Source: Acanthochlamys bracteata
Taxonomy: Eukaryota; Streptophyta; Magnoliopsida; Pandanales; Velloziaceae
Reading direction: 5' to 3'
DNA: 64,000 nucleotides
NCBI GenBank assembly: GCA_019914995.1
Contig: CM034127.1
Location: 3,162,001 to 3,226,000 of the forward strand
Positions 20,850-33,000 of the stretch are shown here, in pieces (position 1 is the first letter of the stretch; each line of letters starts with the position of its first letter). Below the pieces are notes generated by a model. It saw nothing but the letters and a program-made list of their open reading frames with translations, was not told the DNA's origin and searched no databases. The translations under genes and the position numbers were made by a program.

Positions 20850-23655
20850 TTACATCATTCTCTGAAAAATACCTGAGAAGTTTGGCAATCTATCAACATG
20901 TTTCAATGCCAGCTCTGCAATCTGCCTGGTCCTCAAGTCACCGTTGCGGAAGGCTTCAACAAGAGCAGTTCCTACATTCTGGTCACCTGAGACCTCATAA
21001 GCTATGTCATCCATCCTCAAAATCCTCTCCACTGCCCAAACAGCTCTCTGTCTGAGAATCTCGGTGCGACTTTCACGTAGGATTTCTAATATCAGTTTGA
21101 TCCCATCTGCCTCATATAGAACAGTGACCCCTTGCTCAATGTCCACGCCATCATCGAGTAGAGTGCATAGAGCCGCTAAAGCAGCTTCAACAACCTTCTC
21201 GTTGGTATGGTCTAAGCAAGCAACCAGCTTTTCCACGGCTTTCCCTTCTAAGAGACAGAAGCTCTCTTTCATAGAACAAATGCCATGGTGCACCCTGCAA
21301 AGATTAGTTACAGGTGGTGGCTTAAAGCAACAAGGTAGAAGCAAACAACAGAAACCAGGATTGGGGCGCTCTGGTATTCTCGTAAGGAACTTTGAACGCT
21401 CTGATAGATTCTCCAATGCCATTGCCGAAACAATATGTACCTTATCAAGGCCATTAATTTGAAGCAGTTCAGTAAAGAGTGCGGCAAGGTTATGGTCACG
21501 GACAAGGGTAAGAATATCGGGTTCCTGCACCAGATAAGTAACTCTGGAGAGAACTTTGACGAGACCTTCAAGAAAAGAAGTCACAAATCGACCACCACGA
21601 ATTTGACCTTTGCGAATCATGACCACATTGGAGATGATGATGCTGAAGGCCCCCTCATCCAGTAGCTGTCTGGTGAGACCAGAGTCCCTCTCAGGGAGCT
21701 CGGCCAAGAGTCCAGCAGCAGCTGCTTGTTCTTCTGATATCCCATTATTCTCTGAGATTACTCTTACCAAGCTCCCTAACTGACCAGTGGCACTACGAAG
21801 AGCATCAGCCAGCTCTTGTCCCATGTAAGGTGAAATGTTATGAAGAAGTTTTATGGATGCTACACGAATTTCTCTCTGTGGAGCCTCAACAAACTGAACT
21901 AAACTTATGGCAGCACCTGAACTTTTGATGGATGCGACAACATTGTCGACTGTTTTAGTGGAACTAGTTAGGCCTACAAGTACCTGAAGAAGTTTGCCCT
22001 CAATTGCAGGACCCGTATTGCTGATGAGATGTAGAAGGTTGTTGATGATATCTTCTGAAACCAATGTCTGTTTATCGTGATCAAGAGGAATGGATTCAAT
22101 ATCTGCACCAGATGACACAAGATTTGCAAGAATCGTTGCAGAGACCTCTTTCAGTTTCATAGGGAGCTGGTTAGCACCCACTGTGAATAGGTCCTTGACA
22201 AGAGGAGCAAGAATCCCTGCCTCTATCAAAATCTTGGCGCTTGCATCAAGGGACGAGATTTTGTTCAGAGCCTTCAACGCAGCCTCTCGTGCTGGTTTGC
22301 TGCCACTTCTCATTATATTGACAAGTTCTTCACCAGCAGTTTGAGCTACAAATAGTTTTACATCATTACTCAGAACTAGATCCCCCAGGTATGCAGCCAT
22401 TGATAACTGAGTTTCAGGTGAACCTGCAACACAAGTTCGTTAATAAAGATGCTTCCACATGTCATCCCCATAAGGCCATAACTGTCCTAACTACTGAAGA
22501 TATTGCAAGTTTAGATGTAAAACTCATATCCGAAGTTGAGATACATTAGTACAGTGAGTGCTGGACCCGCATTCCAGAAAGACCGCCGAAAACAATGTAT
22601 ATTCAATTTTAGTCTAGCAATATCCATAAGTGTCATGCATGCATCATAATGAGACAATTGACGACTCAATCATAACCTGATAAAGAAACAAAGAGCAAGC
22701 ACCTTCAAGTAAAAGTCTCAGAAGTGGCTGCAGTCGACCATTTTCGGCCATTAGCCTGACATTTTCCTCACATCTTTCAAGATTCTCCATTATCTTTTCA
22801 GCTTTCTCAACAGTCAAAATATTCTCCGATTTACTACTGGCAATACCGACTAGTATAAGGATTGCTCCATTAACCGCACCAATCTTTTCCGAGAGGATAT
22901 CAAGTTTGGACAGCTCATACAAAAGAGATATAGCTTCCTCTCTCTCTTGGGAATGTTCGCGTGTCAAGAACTTTACAATCGTACGGATTGTATCACCTGA
23001 GGATATTGCTTCCTGCAACATTAATGAAAGAAGAAATATACTTTTAAAGAATGATGAAATCCAATTGACCATATAGGAAAAGACAAGTAAACAGAGGACC
23101 AACCTTATTGTCTTCATCGTCTTCAGCAACTATACGGAGAGTTTCGAGTGCTTTGCATCGAACTTTACTGCTGCCATTCTTCAAGAAATCAGCAATTAGT
23201 GGTATAACTCCAGCATATTGCACAACATGCTTGTTGGGCCTATTCTTCTTGCACATATGTATAATATAATTTAAAGCCTGTAGCACATCATTCTCTGAGC
23301 TTCCTGGACTAAGTGATTTGCAGGCAGCATCAAGGCGAACAGCCTCATTTCGCTGCTTCCATTCTTCAATCGTGTTTCGCAGGGCTAAGCTTGGGTTCAA
23401 AGAAGTACTATGGAGTTCTTCACGAGTCAATGGGCAGATTGGCCTCTTACCAGTTTCCTCACATTCCTTGAACCACTTCTCAATAGCTTCTCTCTCAAAA
23501 GCATGCCCATTCTCTATGGTAACAGGATCACGCATAACTTGCTTTGTAAGCGGGCAAAGAAATGAATCATAAGGAGGCTCAATTTGTATCTTTTCATGAT
23601 TGTTATCTTCAGATTGGCTCCAAGGATCATAACTTCCATCCCAGCTGTCCGCCAT
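20850..23655 (-). CDS. U-box ARM-repeat E3 ubiquitin ligase, PUB43/44 (SAUL1) type
   Basis: Three coding exons: 23655-23104, 23012-22703 and 22423-20850, in phases 0 and 1, giving 811 residues. The start is the ATG of MADSWDGSYDPWSQ. The U-box spans residues 25-100 (PPYDSFLCPLTKQVMRDPVT, ICPLTREELHSTSLNPSLAL). Armadillo-like helical repeats fill about 150-811. A Cys/Pro-rich insert (FCCLLLPCCFKPPPVT) sits between repeats, as in SAUL1-type proteins. Family knowledge: SAUL1/PUB44 (At1g20780) is a plasma-membrane-associated ligase that restrains senescence and cell death and is guarded by an NLR receptor. The ATG lies 15 nt after a TTTAG acceptor, so a leader intron of about 1.9 kb separates it from a noncoding exon at 25541. 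The neighbouring EH/Pan1 gene fits Arabidopsis synteny (At1g20760). Confidence 0.92.
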
Positions 23656-23670
23656 ATGTCTTGACCAACC

Positions 23671-25540
23671 TAAAGCATCCAGGTTGACACAAAAAAATGA
23701 CATTTTGTATAGATATCTGGCTAAAGTTTCAGGTGGTAAAACAGTTATAAAATCCAAGCTACATGCGATCTTGATAAACAGGTTTAGATGCACTCAAAAC
23801 CTTCTATTTCAGACAAATGAAAGAAAAGCTAAAAAGACCTAAAATCACAAATTTGAACTTTTAAAATTTAGTGATACTGGGAATAAGATCATAGTAATGC
23901 ATTCTAGCTTAGTTCCGGATTTTATGTTTTATATCACATCCAGTGGTCTGTATCTCTTATCTGAGGCTTGCAACTCAGCCAATCCACGTGTCTGCATATT
24001 GCACGGGATGCAAAGTATACAGAAAAAAGTTCCCATTTCCAAGACAACATTTGGAGTACAGGCAAATATTGGCCAATTGGATAAGTGATTAGGCAAGACT
24101 TTTCGGGGATGAAACATAGGCAATCAAATTAGTGCAAGTAATACGCATACCAGCTTCTAATTTGGTTTGAGTGAAAATAAAATACATAACTTTACAATCT
24201 ATGGAGTATTGACTTACTTTATAAACATTGAAAAAGAGTGCTGGAGCAATAGGGCTTCTTATGACCCTAACCCTGAACCAAAAGAGTATTTAACCTCCAT
24301 CGCTAGCTTAGATGCAGCGAGTTGCATGGCCTAGAGAGCATGGGTTAGTGAGGAGTTCCTAATCCCTACTTTAATGGCAATTAAATTATTATTATCTAGA
24401 GTTCCGATTTCTTAAAGAAGTGAAAATAATTGCTTTCCCCAAAACCCGCTAATCAGTGGTGTGCTTCTCTTTATGTTTTCAGCATATCATGAAGGCCTAG
24501 TTACAAGTTGCAGAAACAGTTGTTATGCTGGTTGAGCACGGTATTATGCATCCACCAAACCGTGAGGTTACTGATTTTAATTTTGACCTTTTGCACATAA
24601 ATTTTGCCAGCAAACTACTTAAATTTAGTCATTTATGGAAATGCTTAGTACCTGTCCAAAAGTTTACCTCTTCATATTGAAAAACAAATATATGTAAATA
24701 AATGGCTGAAATGTATTCTCTGGGTTCTAATTTGTAGAGCATGTCAAAACTAGTTATGCTTTTACACATTCATTAGTGTAAAGCAGTAAAATCACATGTA
24801 AGTCTGCAAAGTATTACCTAGAGACACGGGTTTGGCCCACCTTCCAGCTGAGATAAATTCTATCGGTTATATCTACATTGGCGAATGCCCTATTATCAGT
24901 TCACAAACAATTCCAGTCTTCAATAAGATTTTGAGTAAGCAAGAAGCAGCTCAAAATTAAATCTTTATCTAAAATATGAAATGCAACATTATTCAGGTCA
25001 TATCCAACTTAATTAAAGTGTAACATAATTTACCAGCCAACTAGATCTCTCAACCTCCACTAGTTTGTGCCCTCTTATTATACTAGATTAGTAAACAAAC
25101 CTAACATCGGTAAATACCATCTGCAGCGCTCATCAGCAGTAATTAAGTTCATACAGACCCTAATTGCTCATATTCGTAAACTGCAATCCTCATTTACTCA
25201 AAATTACTACTTCTATCTTGAACTGCAAAGTACAGAATTGCCGTAATGCAAACTCCACCAGCCTTGAACCGCAATCTACGTCTACTCATGCCAAGAACTG
25301 TACAATTGCCATAACAGTGTATTCGATTAATATGATTGTCGAACATCAGCAAGCTAGCAAAACCTAATTCCGAGTGCAAATTTAGTATAAAATCACTAGC
25401 TTATCCAAAAGTAGCAAATTCAAGCAATAAATTCTCCTCAGCTCTCTCCAACTGATATTAATAGTGAAATATGTAAATCGAATCAAACTAAATCCACAGA
25501 AGAAAACAGGATTGAATTCACGCGATTATTAATTACTTAC
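23671..25540 (-). other. Leader intron of the PUB44-type gene
   Basis: It is bounded by a donor TCA|GTAAGTAAT (25541/25540) and the GCTTTAG acceptor just before the start codon. The interior is AT-rich with no recognisable coding sequence. The noncoding first exon should run upstream from 25541 to about 25700. Confidence 0.55.
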
Positions 25541-25700
25541 TGAAGATGCCTTTCTCCGCCGCCTCAAACTACCGCAGGATTCTTCGGCGGTTGGAGAGAA
25601 GAGAAAGTGAAAGGATCTGGAATCGATAGAAACAAAATGAAGAGTTTTTTCTTCTTGGAAAAATATCGAATAGGTGAAGAGAGGAAAAATAGAAAAATTA

Positions 25701-27541
25701 AAAGAAAAGGAGGGAATAGGTTGGTTGGTATGTTATTGTTTTTTGTTTTACGGTTTTATTTTTAGGGTGGGTGAATGCGAGATGGAGGAAAGCGTTCGGT
25801 TGACTCTTGAACGAGAAAGCGCAAGTAGTCAACTTGTAGAAGCCAAAGCCAGAAGGGTATTCCCGCGCGTAAAAGAAAATTATTAATAACAATACAACCA
25901 CTTGGTTACTTTTTACGAAGTATTAACAGTTTTTACAAAACTTCTCTCTCTCAAAACAAAAACAAAAAAAAGAAAAATGTTTTAACAAAAACTTGTTACA
26001 TATACCTAAATGTAAAATACGGTAGTATAAACTGCTTGTAAGAAGATATCCTTTGAATTACTGACGAATAAATACCATCAAGAATAAATTATTTTATAGA
26101 CAAATTTTTGTTGAGATATATATATAATTTTTGTTCAGCTGGCATTTCACTGGGTTATATATTTTGCTGCCACGAATTCATATAGTGCCATTAACACGAA
26201 TTCAGACACAAGAAAAAGAGGGCAACAGTATCCATACAGACGTGAAAGAGATTAAAGAACGGAACTGAGAGTGCCTATAGTCAAGCTAAATATGCATGAC
26301 TACTCAAACAACACAGGAGTTTAGTACAAATTTATATCAAGCAATTTAAATCTCCAAGGAACAAAAACGAGCTTTCACACAAGCTGTTACAAAGTTGAAG
26401 AAGAAATAAGCATCGTCAAAGTTCAAGATATTTTAATGGACTTATTGTTCAAGAGATGTTTGAACTTTAGACCAAAAGCTCAGGAATAAAACTCCTTGGC
26501 AAAATAAAAGCTCAAATGAATGATACTCAGCATCATATGCTCCCAGAAACATTTCAACATATGACATTTTTGAAGTCAACCATACTAAAGCTTAAGAGGC
26601 TTGGAACTGAACAAGTTACCACTATACTCATCAGTGCTCGAGCAAGTAAGCTACGGTAATATAACAATATACAGCATCTCAGAAAAAATGCACTCTTAAG
26701 AAATTTCACCTACCTAAGAAATGCAGTCAACAGTATCCCTTAATTTCAGATCTGCTATTTGCTCAATCATAGTACAATTAGATGGATCACAAATAATCAG
26801 AATAGTCATAGGAGATGAAAACACAAACAAAGTCACCAGAAGCCACCACATCAGAATGTCATGCAACACTGATGAATAAACCAAAATACAACGGCATAAC
26901 TAAAGCGCAAATGGTGATGATGAAAACTTCATTATTTCTAGGAACAGAAGCAATTCACAAGCCAATTAGTTGCTTTTTGGAAATTTGTTTCATGGAGCAA
27001 GTGACTTCGCTGGTCACCAAAAATAGTCTAAAGACAAACCATCTTCACAAAAAGAATATTTTGGACCAATACCCATAAACTGAAGCAGTAAAGGTAACCA
27101 GCACATCAGCCATATGCAATACAAATCTTCCAAAGATCTTATCATAAGCGAAAGAAAGCACAAGAAATCTTCATCTTAGGCTTGTTTGCACAATAATCGA
27201 CCTTGTCAAGTACAATGCTTCAAACTACATCTTAAAAAACTAGTCTGATCATTGAAAATTCGCGGACCAACAATAATTAGTGAGTGAAATACTTAATGAA
27301 TCTCTTATTATAACCAACACAATGTTGAGATCAATCTTATTACTGCTACATTCCTTCATCTTCTTCACCCACAGACATCAACACCATATTGCTCAGCCCT
27401 GCAGGCAAGTCATCAGACATGATATGTGAACCCTTTACACTACATGAACTAAGGCACATCTCAGTTCCATAGCAACTCTTATCTTGCTTATTAGCAATAG
27501 ATAGTGTACGCTATACTATAGGTCTACAGCAACATAAGCCA
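25701..27541. other. Intergenic DNA and 3' flank of the AVT3-type gene
   Basis: Contains the PUB44 promoter at its left and the AVT3 3'UTR at its right. An open stretch on the minus strand at 27340-27480 ends in an acidic tail (SVGEEDEGM), but nothing links it to a family or to splice sites. No other feature is supported. Confidence 0.4.
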
Positions 27542-28801
27542 TTAAACTTTTGCTGAGAAGAAAATATCGACTAGCGATGTCCATGTGCCATAGACAGCAA
27601 CAACAACGCCGAGCACAATAATTGCCACATCAGATGTCATCCAAGTCCAGCTCATCTCACTTTGAAATACCCGAAGGTGGAAAGCAGCTGGCAACACAAA
27701 TCCAAGCACACAACAAACACTGCTACCAACCAATGATATGAAATCAGCAAAGTTAGGCACCAGCAAGGCAAGAAGACAGACCAGCATCACGGCCACCCAA
27801 CGTGCCCATGCACAGTACTGCTTGTTAAACAAACGTCGTTCCATCACTTCATACACAGGGTTCATCATGATTGGAAAAGTGAAGAACAAATTAATACATA
27901 GTCCAACCTGAACTAGCAAAGTTACAAAACCATGACCCAAATTGGTAGTAATGATATCCTTTGTCTCATTACCAAAAGCCATATACCCAAGTAATCCAAA
28001 CGAACCATACATCAATGAGATAAAAGCCATGGAGAACCCAAGAGTCGTACCGAATTTTTCCTTTTCAGCAGCTGCGGTTTCTAAAGGCAAAACCATTCCA
28101 ATACCTTCAAAAGCATAGGTAGAAACTCCAAGAGCATACATTACAACTGAAGCGCCACCAAAAGCAACCAGATCCGGCCTAGAACTGAAGAACTTGTTCA
28201 AATCTTCTATCGCAACAACGCCCATGGCAGCGATATCAACAACATCTGCAAATATGCTCAACGGAGCTAAGTGTGTCAGCGAGGGAATTGAGTTCAATCC
28301 CAGCTGAAACGGAAACATTACCCAAACATAGAGCGGTTTCGCTTGAAGTGAAAGCAATGAAGCAGGGAACAAGAAAGCAAGTGTATTCGCTATAAAAAGT
28401 ATGTAACTAACACAGAACCCAGCTTGGCTTAAAATAATCATCAAATCAACAGCAGCACGGCCGAGCGGGCCGGAAACAGCAAACCCGAGATCGCCAAAAG
28501 ACGCGATCGGCGATTTCATCCAAGACGGATCATTGTTTTCTATACGCCGGCGTGTGTAAACCAGAAGCATCATGCAGTGGTAGGTAAGAGCACCGACGAT
28601 GAAGAGAGAGATCAAACCAGCTACCCAACCTGTTCGTTTGAAGGCATAAGGAAGACCGAGAACTCCGGCGCCGACGATGGCGATGAACACGTTGGCGAAG
28701 GTTTTGGGTTGAGAGGACAAGTTGGACTTGGGTAACAGTAGTATTGTTGATGTTGTTGGGAGTTCGTGAGCAGATGAACTAGCGTCGTCGGCGAACACCA
28801 T
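27542..28801 (-). CDS. Vacuolar amino acid transporter, AVT3 type
   Basis: Intronless, 419 residues, start MVFADDASSSAHELPTT. This is an amino acid/auxin permease fold (AAAP, Pfam Aa_trans) with about 11 membrane helices. Conserved landmarks are FANVFIAIVGAGVLGLPYAF in helix 1, GWVAGLISLFIVGALTYHCM, YALGVSTYAFEGIGMVLPLE in mid-protein, and SLVGSSVCCVLGFVLPAAFH near the C-terminus. Plant AVT3 proteins (At5g65990, At2g42005, At4g38250) are known tonoplast exporters of neutral amino acids from the vacuole. The single-exon structure and short hydrophilic N-terminus fit AVT3 rather than the longer AVT1 or AVT6 groups. Substrate range cannot be read from sequence. A long CT/GA-rich leader extends to about 29080. 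Confidence 0.9.
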   Translation of the reverse strand: MVFADDASSSAHELPTTSTILLLPKSNLSSQPKTFANVFIAIVGAGVLGLPYAFKRTGWVAGLISLFIVGALTYHCMMLLVYTRRRIENNDPSWMKSPIASFGDLGFAVSGPLGRAAVDLMIILSQAGFCVSYILFIANTLAFLFPASLLSLQAKPLYVWVMFPFQLGLNSIPSLTHLAPLSIFADVVDIAAMGVVAIEDLNKFFSSRPDLVAFGGASVVMYALGVSTYAFEGIGMVLPLETAAAEKEKFGTTLGFSMAFISLMYGSFGLLGYMAFGNETKDIITTNLGHGFVTLLVQVGLCINLFFTFPIMMNPVYEVMERRLFNKQYCAWARWVAVMLVCLLALLVPNFADFISLVGSSVCCVLGFVLPAAFHLRVFQSEMSWTWMTSDVAIIVLGVVVAVYGTWTSLVDIFFSAKV

Positions 28802-30040
28802 GATTGATCCGTGAATGGATTGCAGAGAATGGTTAATTGATTGATGGTTGTTGCTGTTGATTCTAGAGAAAGAGGATTGAGATATCGATTAGGATTGCGC
28901 TCGGGATTAGAGGAGAAAGAGGACCGAAATTGGATTGAAATACACGTAGAGAATTTGGTTGGTTTGTTTATTTTATCTTATGTGATGTTGATGTTAGAAG
29001 AATGAATGGGAAGGTTCAGAGAAGAGAGAGAACGCAGAAAGTTGTTACCCTTTTCTTCTATTTGATTTTGTTTTGTTGTTCGATGAAGAAGATGACAAAG
29101 AAGTAAATGGTTGTTATTATATTAATTTTAATTTTATTGTTTAGACTGTGCGGGGGTGTTTCCTGCCCTTTCCTTAGATAGGGGTTATCAATTAGATAAT
29201 AAAATGACAAAAGACACCTGTGCTTGGTCAATGCCGTGAGATATTTTAACTTATTGGATTGGCCAGAACGTAGTAGTCTTTACTTCACTAATATCTGTAT
29301 GAAAAATCTCTTCGAACCCAAGATCCATTTAGCTTAAATTTTCAATCCTTTAATTTAAATTTTTTATATTATAATCTTAAAAAATTTATATATAAAAAAT
29401 TTTATTTATTTATTATTATTATTTAAAGTAAATAATTTTTTTAAAATTACAAAAAAAAAATTTTAACTTTTTTTCAGTACTTTCAAATATTTTCTTACAA
29501 TGAATCAAATTGGAGAAGTTCTATACATCAAACGACACATGTTACTACAAAAGTATATCAAACAAAGCAACTGCTAACGGACCGACCAGCACTTCATTGT
29601 AATCTGTTCAACACTTCAACTGACAGGCACTATGGAGTTGTGCTTCATGTCATTAAAACAACTTTGAATTATCACCATCACGTAGTAATTAATGTCCAAC
29701 TTCAAGAAATTACTTAAGCATGAAACGGAATTCGTGCAAGCAAATGTAGATCTACTACACAAAACCGTCCATCCAAAAAGCTAACAGTTTGCTTATATTG
29801 ATAATGGCAGATATTGATGCGTGCTAAAGTTGATCTATCTCTATTCAGGTCTTTCAACCTCTTGATCCGTGACAATTATAAATAATGAAAATAGAGTAAA
29901 CATATATTTGCAAAAAACAAAATATCAAAATCAAATTATACAATCAAACCCAACATTTGATATGTCTCACACTATATATGATCATCGCATGACAAATATC
30001 ATCAGTATGTACGAACGAGCAATCATCTAAAAGGCTTTCT
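28802..30040. other. AVT3 promoter and 3' flank of the EH/Pan1 gene
   Basis: 28802-29110 looks like AVT3 leader and promoter. 29330-29480 is an extreme A/T tract of short A- and T-runs, possibly an old MITE. The rest is the downstream flank of the EH/Pan1 gene. No additional gene was seen. Confidence 0.45.
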
Positions 30041-33000
30041 TCAATCTCGTCTTGGACTAGTGTCTGAAGCCTTGAATGGTCCCATTGATCCAAAAGGGTC
30101 GGCTTCATCAAAAGTGAAACCACCACTATGACCGAAGTCGCTGGTACTACGAATTGAATCGAATCTCGTAAGAGTCTCTCTTTGTGAAGGAAATTCACCA
30201 TCTTGCGCACTAAAGGAATCAAATCGGCTAAAATTGTCGAACAAATTGTCTTCTGGACCTTCACTGAATCTTGGTGATGAACCAAAATTGATCGCAGGGG
30301 TACTAGGAACAGAGTCAAAAAATGGGCTCTTCTTGTCCTTTCCATATACACTGCTAGCACTTGGGGAATCCACCTTAAGTGGATTCAGACCATACTCACT
30401 GGATCCGAAGAAAGAGTTGTCACCACTCCTCCCATAATCACTTTGCTGCATGAGTTCATACTTTTAGTATCAAATAAGCACACTTCACCAGTAAAATGGA
30501 GAATATCTTGAAACATGAAGACGTAAAAATGATTTTTCACCTTCGTATCAAAGCCCCAAACTGAATCAACATCGTCATTAGCATCAAAAGCAGGGCCCCA
30601 TGAGTGGTCATCAGCAAATCTATCACCAGACATGGTAGACTCAGCCCCACCTTGGTCACTGCAGCAAACATGATTGGTAGTTGAAATTATTTTAATCAAA
30701 AGAATAAGAGAAAGCAAGACACCACAGAAACAATGTTGATATGAGGAGGTAAGAACATCAGTAAACAATGTATAATCGTGCTCTTATTTCCTCTTTAAAA
30801 GTGAAATAAGTTGCAAGTTGTTTTGATATCAAGAAGTTTCGTGCACAACTAGATTTGATGTAGTGCTGAGCCCAATTCTGAATTTTCTAGTCAGTCAAGT
30901 TTGTCAATATAAACTCCAAACAAAAGAATAAACTCGTAACTATTTCAGCTATAGGTATTCAGGTGATAATGACAGTAAAATGTTTTAGTCACAGATTTTT
31001 AACAAAGATATATGACAGGGAGCAGAATCAATACCTGTAGCTTTCTTTAGCCCGGGGTGAAAAGTCATTTGCAGGGTGGAATAACTGGGGCATACTTTCC
31101 AAGGTGCTTCTTCCTGGACTACTAGGGCTTCTTGCTGAACTTTCTTCACTGTGGGCTAAGGCTAATCCATTCTGATCTACAGGACTACCACCATTAGAAA
31201 CTCCATCCATCTTGGTTCCACCATAAGATGATGTCGCAGCAGGAGAATCCTCATCTGCTTTGTCATTCTTGCTTGTGGGAGATCTGATACATTCACCAAC
31301 CCCGCCATTTTCAATTTCAACTGTAAGATCAGTTGCGAGCGTGAAACCTGAAGGAAAATCATCTAGTTAAACCACCGCATAAGTGTTGCAATAGTTGATC
31401 TCCTAGGTGGATAGCCCATATCGTAATTGCAAGTGGAGAAAAACTGAAAAAGATGTTTGAAATTTCATTTGGCTCTGTAGAGTTAAAGTTCAAAAGACGA
31501 GTCCACCACAAAGACAGATAGCACAATCTAAATAACCACTTCTAACAAGGTAATCTTAGTTGCAATACCAATACCAATAGTCAGCTTAAAACTATCAACA
31601 GTCGACTCATATAGCATACCTTCGTCTTCAAATTTATCCCATTCTTCATCCCAATCAACAGCTCCCTCTTGTATGGGAGGTTGCCAACCTAGAGAAAAAG
31701 CAGAACATGGTACAAGTTTAGTTGAAAGTATTTTCAGAGAGCAACACCCATCAATCATATCAAATAGGATTATAACCACTTGATAAAAGTTTCAAACTTC
31801 AGTAGTAATGTAAATGAGAATTGGTACAACGCTTACGACGCCCCCAAAATGACTTCTCCAAAGAAATTTTTATACAAAAAACATAATAAAACAAGAATGG
31901 GGATGGATTATTACTCTGAGCATCTGAGTATGCACGACAATTTACCCCAAAACGGAAAACAAGACTAGTCATGCATTTGATTATTTTCATTGAGCATGTG
32001 CCATTGCACCCAAATGTACATTTAAGTGAGCAGCAAGCATATCCTATCATGCGACACTTATTCAAATGGAGCATGTGCCATTGCAACCCAAATGTACACT
32101 TAAGTGAGCAGCAAACATCTCCTATCAAATGCGACACTGATTCATATGGAGCATGTGCCACTGCAACCCAAATGTACACTTAAGTGAGCAAACATCTCCT
32201 ATGCTCATGGGACACTTATTCAGATGGTTTTTCATCTGCTTTGCTGGATCCACCCATTAACACAAGGACGCAAATCCAGCTTATCGGATGTCACATCACT
32301 TTTGATACAGCCAACACGAATCTGGCATCAGGTATCGCGAATCTTGGAAGTCTTACGTACAAAATCTCAAACTAGCCATATTCATCTATGGATGCTAAGG
32401 GTAATGTAAACCGAAAGAAGTCAATCAATACTGTAATAGACAAGCAAATGACTAGTGTAGTAAATACCAGATGGAAGTTTGATGGATGCAGTTTGCTTGA
32501 TATGCAACCCATGTAGCTTGCAACGTTCACACAGAGCTTTCTCCAATTCTTCCAGATCAGACTGTATTCTGTCAGCACGTACCTGTCAAGGCAGAAATCT
32601 ATTGGAGATATTGGAATACAGTAATTGCAAGATTCAACAAAGCACATTTCAGGCTTACCTGAAGTAGGCCATCAGCACTTCCCCCTTGTTCCATTTTGAC
32701 TATTGCATTTTGTAATTCCAATTTCCTCTCCTATGAATAGTTAGTCAAATTCAAATAATGAAATTAGGTTACATAATGCAAATAACCAGAGAATGGCATC
32801 AAATTTTGTCATACTCACCTGAACATCACGAAAGTTAGCCTCTTCCACTGCTAGCTTTGAAGCTACTTCCCCAACTTGCTTGTACTTTTCCTCATACTTC
32901 TTTGCTAATGCTTCAACCTACAGAAAATGCACAAAAGATGGTAATCTATACAAATGTTACGATATCTGATCAATCTAAAATGTGCCATTTTGAGAGCAGC

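Noticed and set aside
26815-27078. 87-codon plus-strand frame in the AVT3 3' flank
   Set aside because: No homology; opposite strand to the gene and in likely 3'UTR.
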